Assembly (NCBI RefSeq): GCF_019511605.1
Contig: NZ_JAEUAV010000010.1
Coordinates: forward strand, 1 to 64,000
Source of the DNA: Paraburkholderia phenoliruptrix
GTDB taxonomy: Bacteria; Pseudomonadota; Gammaproteobacteria; Burkholderiales; Burkholderiaceae
Length of the DNA: 64,000 nucleotides
Reading direction: 5' to 3'
Shown here: positions 61,883 through 64,000 of the stretch, one piece after another
Numbering within the stretch: the stretch's first letter is position 1
Layout of the letters: the number at the start of each line of letters is the position of its first letter
Program-made: the position numbers and the translations under genes
Notes under the pieces: generated by a model
Seen by the model: the letters and a program-made list of their open reading frames with translations, nothing else
Database searches by the model: none
What the model was told of the DNA's origin: nothing

Positions 61883-62959
61883 TCACGGGTATGAGCGAAG
61901 TTGTGCAGAAATGGATCGGAGCGTGCCAGCATTATCTCCAGCGGGCGCGGGTACAGGGGCGGCTTCGCTGGCGACTAGCTGATCAATCATTCTCCTCGCC
62001 TGTATCGGCCCACTATCCGTCTCGAAAGCCAGCGAGAAGGGCGGCTTGCCGGAGCGGGCCAGCGCTTGCTGCTGAAGCTCTAGGATTTCCTTGTCTTGGT
62101 CGAAGGTCGCGGCCGTCTGTGTTCGGATGTACTCGGTCAACGCCGCATCGCCGCGGCGGTACTGCCTCGCGACGCCCCAAAAATAATGGGAGCTCGTGCG
62201 CGTGGCAGGGCTGATGGCATGTAGGACACGCCGTTCAAGCGCTTGGTTGCGGGAGGCAGTCGCGGGGTAAGAACCGTTTTCGATAATGTGCGTAGCCGGC
62301 GGGGTAAAAATCGTAGTGTGCCAACGGTTGATTGGCTCGGTAAAGCCGGTTGCCTTCACGTAGAACGGCGGGGGGTCGCACTTCAGGATAGTCCGATGTA
62401 CCCTGAGTTGCGTCTGCGTGCGCTCGACCGACACGGGTGCCTGCGCGACTGCGTCGTTCCCGATCGTCGTGTCATGAACATAGGACTCGTGGGAGAGGTC
62501 GAGCAGGTTGTCGTTGATGAGGCGATAGTCGGCTTCTACGAAGTGATATCCCACGCACGCGGTCCATGCCGGATCATCCAGGTAGGAAAAATCCGGCACG
62601 CTAGCCTCGTCCGCGCCCTCCGGCTGCCCCATCCAGATCCAGACGAGCCCGTGCCGTTCGATCACCGGATAGGTCTTTACTTTGGCGCCTCTCGGAATCC
62701 GTTCCTGGCAAGGGATTCTTACGCATGCGCCGGTGGTGTCGACCTGCAGTCCGTGATAGCGGCAACGGATCGTGTTGCCGACTCGTCGCCCGAACGAGAG
62801 CGGAACGCTCCGATGGGGGCAGCGGTCTTCGAGCACCGCCAACCTGCCGCCGTCACCTCGGAACAGCACCATCGGTGTATCCAGTAAGGTGACAGGTACC
62901 GGATCGACCGTCACTGCGTCCGAAAAGGCCGCCGCATACCAGGCATTCTTGATCCACAT
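61883..62959 (-). CDS. Rieske oxygenase, vanillate O-demethylase (VanA)-like
   Basis: This 358-residue Rieske non-heme iron oxygenase has MWIKNAWYAAAFSDAV at the start and Rieske ligands in DRCPHRSVPLS and IRCRYHGLQ. The iron site is in LLDLSHESYVH. Length and N-terminus match VanA, which demethylates vanillate to protocatechuate and formaldehyde, but the substrate may be another methoxy-aromatic. No VanB reductase is adjacent. GGAGCAAGGAAT precedes ATG 62959. It lies downstream of a LysR gene on the same strand. Confidence 0.9.
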   Translation of the reverse strand: MWIKNAWYAAAFSDAVTVDPVPVTLLDTPMVLFRGDGGRLAVLEDRCPHRSVPLSFGRRVGNTIRCRYHGLQVDTTGACVRIPCQERIPRGAKVKTYPVIERHGLVWIWMGQPEGADEASVPDFSYLDDPAWTACVGYHFVEADYRLINDNLLDLSHESYVHDTTIGNDAVAQAPVSVERTQTQLRVHRTILKCDPPPFYVKATGFTEPINRWHTTIFTPPATHIIENGSYPATASRNQALERRVLHAISPATRTSSHYFWGVARQYRRGDAALTEYIRTQTAATFDQDKEILELQQQALARSGKPPFSLAFETDSGPIQARRMIDQLVASEAAPVPAPAGDNAGTLRSISAQLRSYP

Positions 62960-63057
62960 ATTCCTTGCTCCAATCAAAGCTGACCCAAGCAGAACATCAG
63001 TGGTTCAAGTATCAGCACCTGCCTCCCGGCGATCAATCTGATACGCCGTTAATTCTC

Positions 63058-63984
63058 CTATTCGTTTTCCGGATGGGGTGGATTCACCAGGTGCCCGCAC
63101 GTCGACCTAAACGCTATGAGCGCCAACTCCCGGGAGACTCTCTGAAGGGGCGACGCACTGTCTGCCGTCGCCGAAAAAAAGAGATGGGTCGTAAGAGCCG
63201 GGTTGACGAGGCGCTGAGCTACAAGACTGGGGCGCGCCCAGTCGGTAGCGAGGCCGATACGGGTCGAGACCGTGTGGGCATACCCTGAATTGACCAGATC
63301 GAACAGCGAATCGACCGCGTCGACCTCGATGTCGATCTGAAGCGCGATATTCTGCCGGGCGGCCGCGGCCTCAAGCGGTTGTCGGGTAACATGAGGCGAC
63401 GAGGGCATGATGAGACGCACGCCATCCAGTCTTTTCACTTCGACAACGCGTGCATCCGGACCGACCGGGTATCGTCCAACCAGATACAGGTCCTGGGTGC
63501 CTAGACATTGCGTCATCGCCGCGTTACTGGTGGTGGGCGGGCTATGATGAATAGCAAAGTCAATTCTTGACGCTCTTAACTGATCGTGTAGCTGCGACGA
63601 CAGCAGGTTAAGCATGCTCAAACGCGCCAGCGGAAGTTTTGCGTTAAAGCTCCGGACAAACTCCGGAATCATCATCCGCCCCACAGTCGGCGTTACGCCG
63701 CAAACGATATGGCCTCGAAGTCGGGCGTCTCCTTTTCGGAGTTCCGATAGCGTCCGATCGAGAGTACGGAGTATTTCCTGCGCCCTCGACAGGAAATGGG
63801 CACCTGCGTCTGTGAGCGCGACACCCCTTCCATGTCGATGAAAGAGACTCGTGCCAATTGACAATTCCAGGTTACGAACCTGCCGGCTCAGCGTCGGCTG
63901 TGGCACATCGAGAACATCAGATGCCTTGGCAAACCCGCCGAGTTCCGAAACTGAAACGAAGTATCTTAGCTGCTGCACATCCAC
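63058..63984 (-). CDS. LysR-family transcriptional regulator
   Basis: This 308-residue regulator has the LysR helix-turn-helix (LRYFVSVSELGGFAKASDVL, DVPQPTLSRQVRNLE) and an effector domain of the CatR/NAC-like type (HIVCGVTPTVGRMMIPEFV). GTG 63984, preceded by GAGGAG, is the best start; TTG 63990 overlaps the ribosome site. It is 98 bp upstream of the VanA-like gene in the same direction. The gene ends cleanly inside the window, but its promoter is outside it. Confidence 0.9.
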   Translation of the reverse strand: MDVQQLRYFVSVSELGGFAKASDVLDVPQPTLSRQVRNLELSIGTSLFHRHGRGVALTDAGAHFLSRAQEILRTLDRTLSELRKGDARLRGHIVCGVTPTVGRMMIPEFVRSFNAKLPLARLSMLNLLSSQLHDQLRASRIDFAIHHSPPTTSNAAMTQCLGTQDLYLVGRYPVGPDARVVEVKRLDGVRLIMPSSPHVTRQPLEAAAARQNIALQIDIEVDAVDSLFDLVNSGYAHTVSTRIGLATDWARPSLVAQRLVNPALTTHLFFSATADSASPLQRVSRELALIAFRSTCGHLVNPPHPENE

Positions 63985-64000
63985 GGTCAACTCCTCTTCC

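Overview
The window reads as chromosomal or megaplasmid DNA of a Burkholderiales beta-proteobacterium (Burkholderia/Paraburkholderia/Cupriavidus type). This rests on high G+C, the classic Burkholderia phthalate (oph) gene set, TctC/Bug-type binding proteins, ACS-type MFS permeases and a Burkholderia-style porin. The taxon is inferred, not proven. There are no rRNA, tRNA or CRISPR features. Nearly everything is accessory catabolism.

Region A (1-1200) is insertion-sequence debris: a truncated istA tail, an intact istB, and two sets of 23-bp-spaced terminal repeats of IS21-family elements. Region B (1280-9726) is a complete phthalate-to-protocatechuate cluster: oxygenase ophA2 and dihydrodiol dehydrogenase ophB (+); quinolinate phosphoribosyltransferase, a MarR regulator, decarboxylase ophC and permease ophD (-); and reductase ophA1 (+). 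A TTAGANNTCTAA palindrome sits in front of each of the three transcription units, and a decayed aldehyde dehydrogenase gene lies between the regulator and ophC.

Region C (9980-51449) is a roughly 40-kb catabolic island with no textbook counterpart that I recognise. It holds two near-identical IclR regulators. It also carries CoA-thioester enzymes (an NDP-forming CoA ligase, a FadB-like fusion, two enoyl-CoA hydratases, a thiolase plus DUF35 pair). TcuAB/TctAB-like tricarboxylate genes and two separate Bug proteins are present. Redox genes comprise a ferredoxin-type reductase, a rubredoxin, SDRs, an aldehyde dehydrogenase and three beta-hydroxyacid dehydrogenases, two of them full tandem fusions. 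The remainder includes a cupin, an MmgE/PrpD protein, two amidohydrolases, a lactonase, a CapA-like phosphatase, two MFS carriers, a porin and a small carboxymuconolactone-decarboxylase-like protein. Twelve copies of a 17-bp palindrome (GTTYC-N7-GRAAC) lie between or upstream of these genes and nowhere else that I saw, so the island looks like one IclR-controlled regulon. The likely role is uptake and CoA-dependent breakdown of a branched, cyclic or polycarboxylic acid; the substrate is unknown.

Region D (51690-63984) lacks the 17-bp motif and has different genes: LysR, SDR, two aldo/keto reductases, an MFS exporter, a PaoABC-type molybdenum aldehyde oxidase, a secreted carboxymuconolactone-decarboxylase-like protein, a VanA-like Rieske oxygenase and a second LysR. 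It looks like an aldehyde/aromatic-ether detoxification or catabolism locus.
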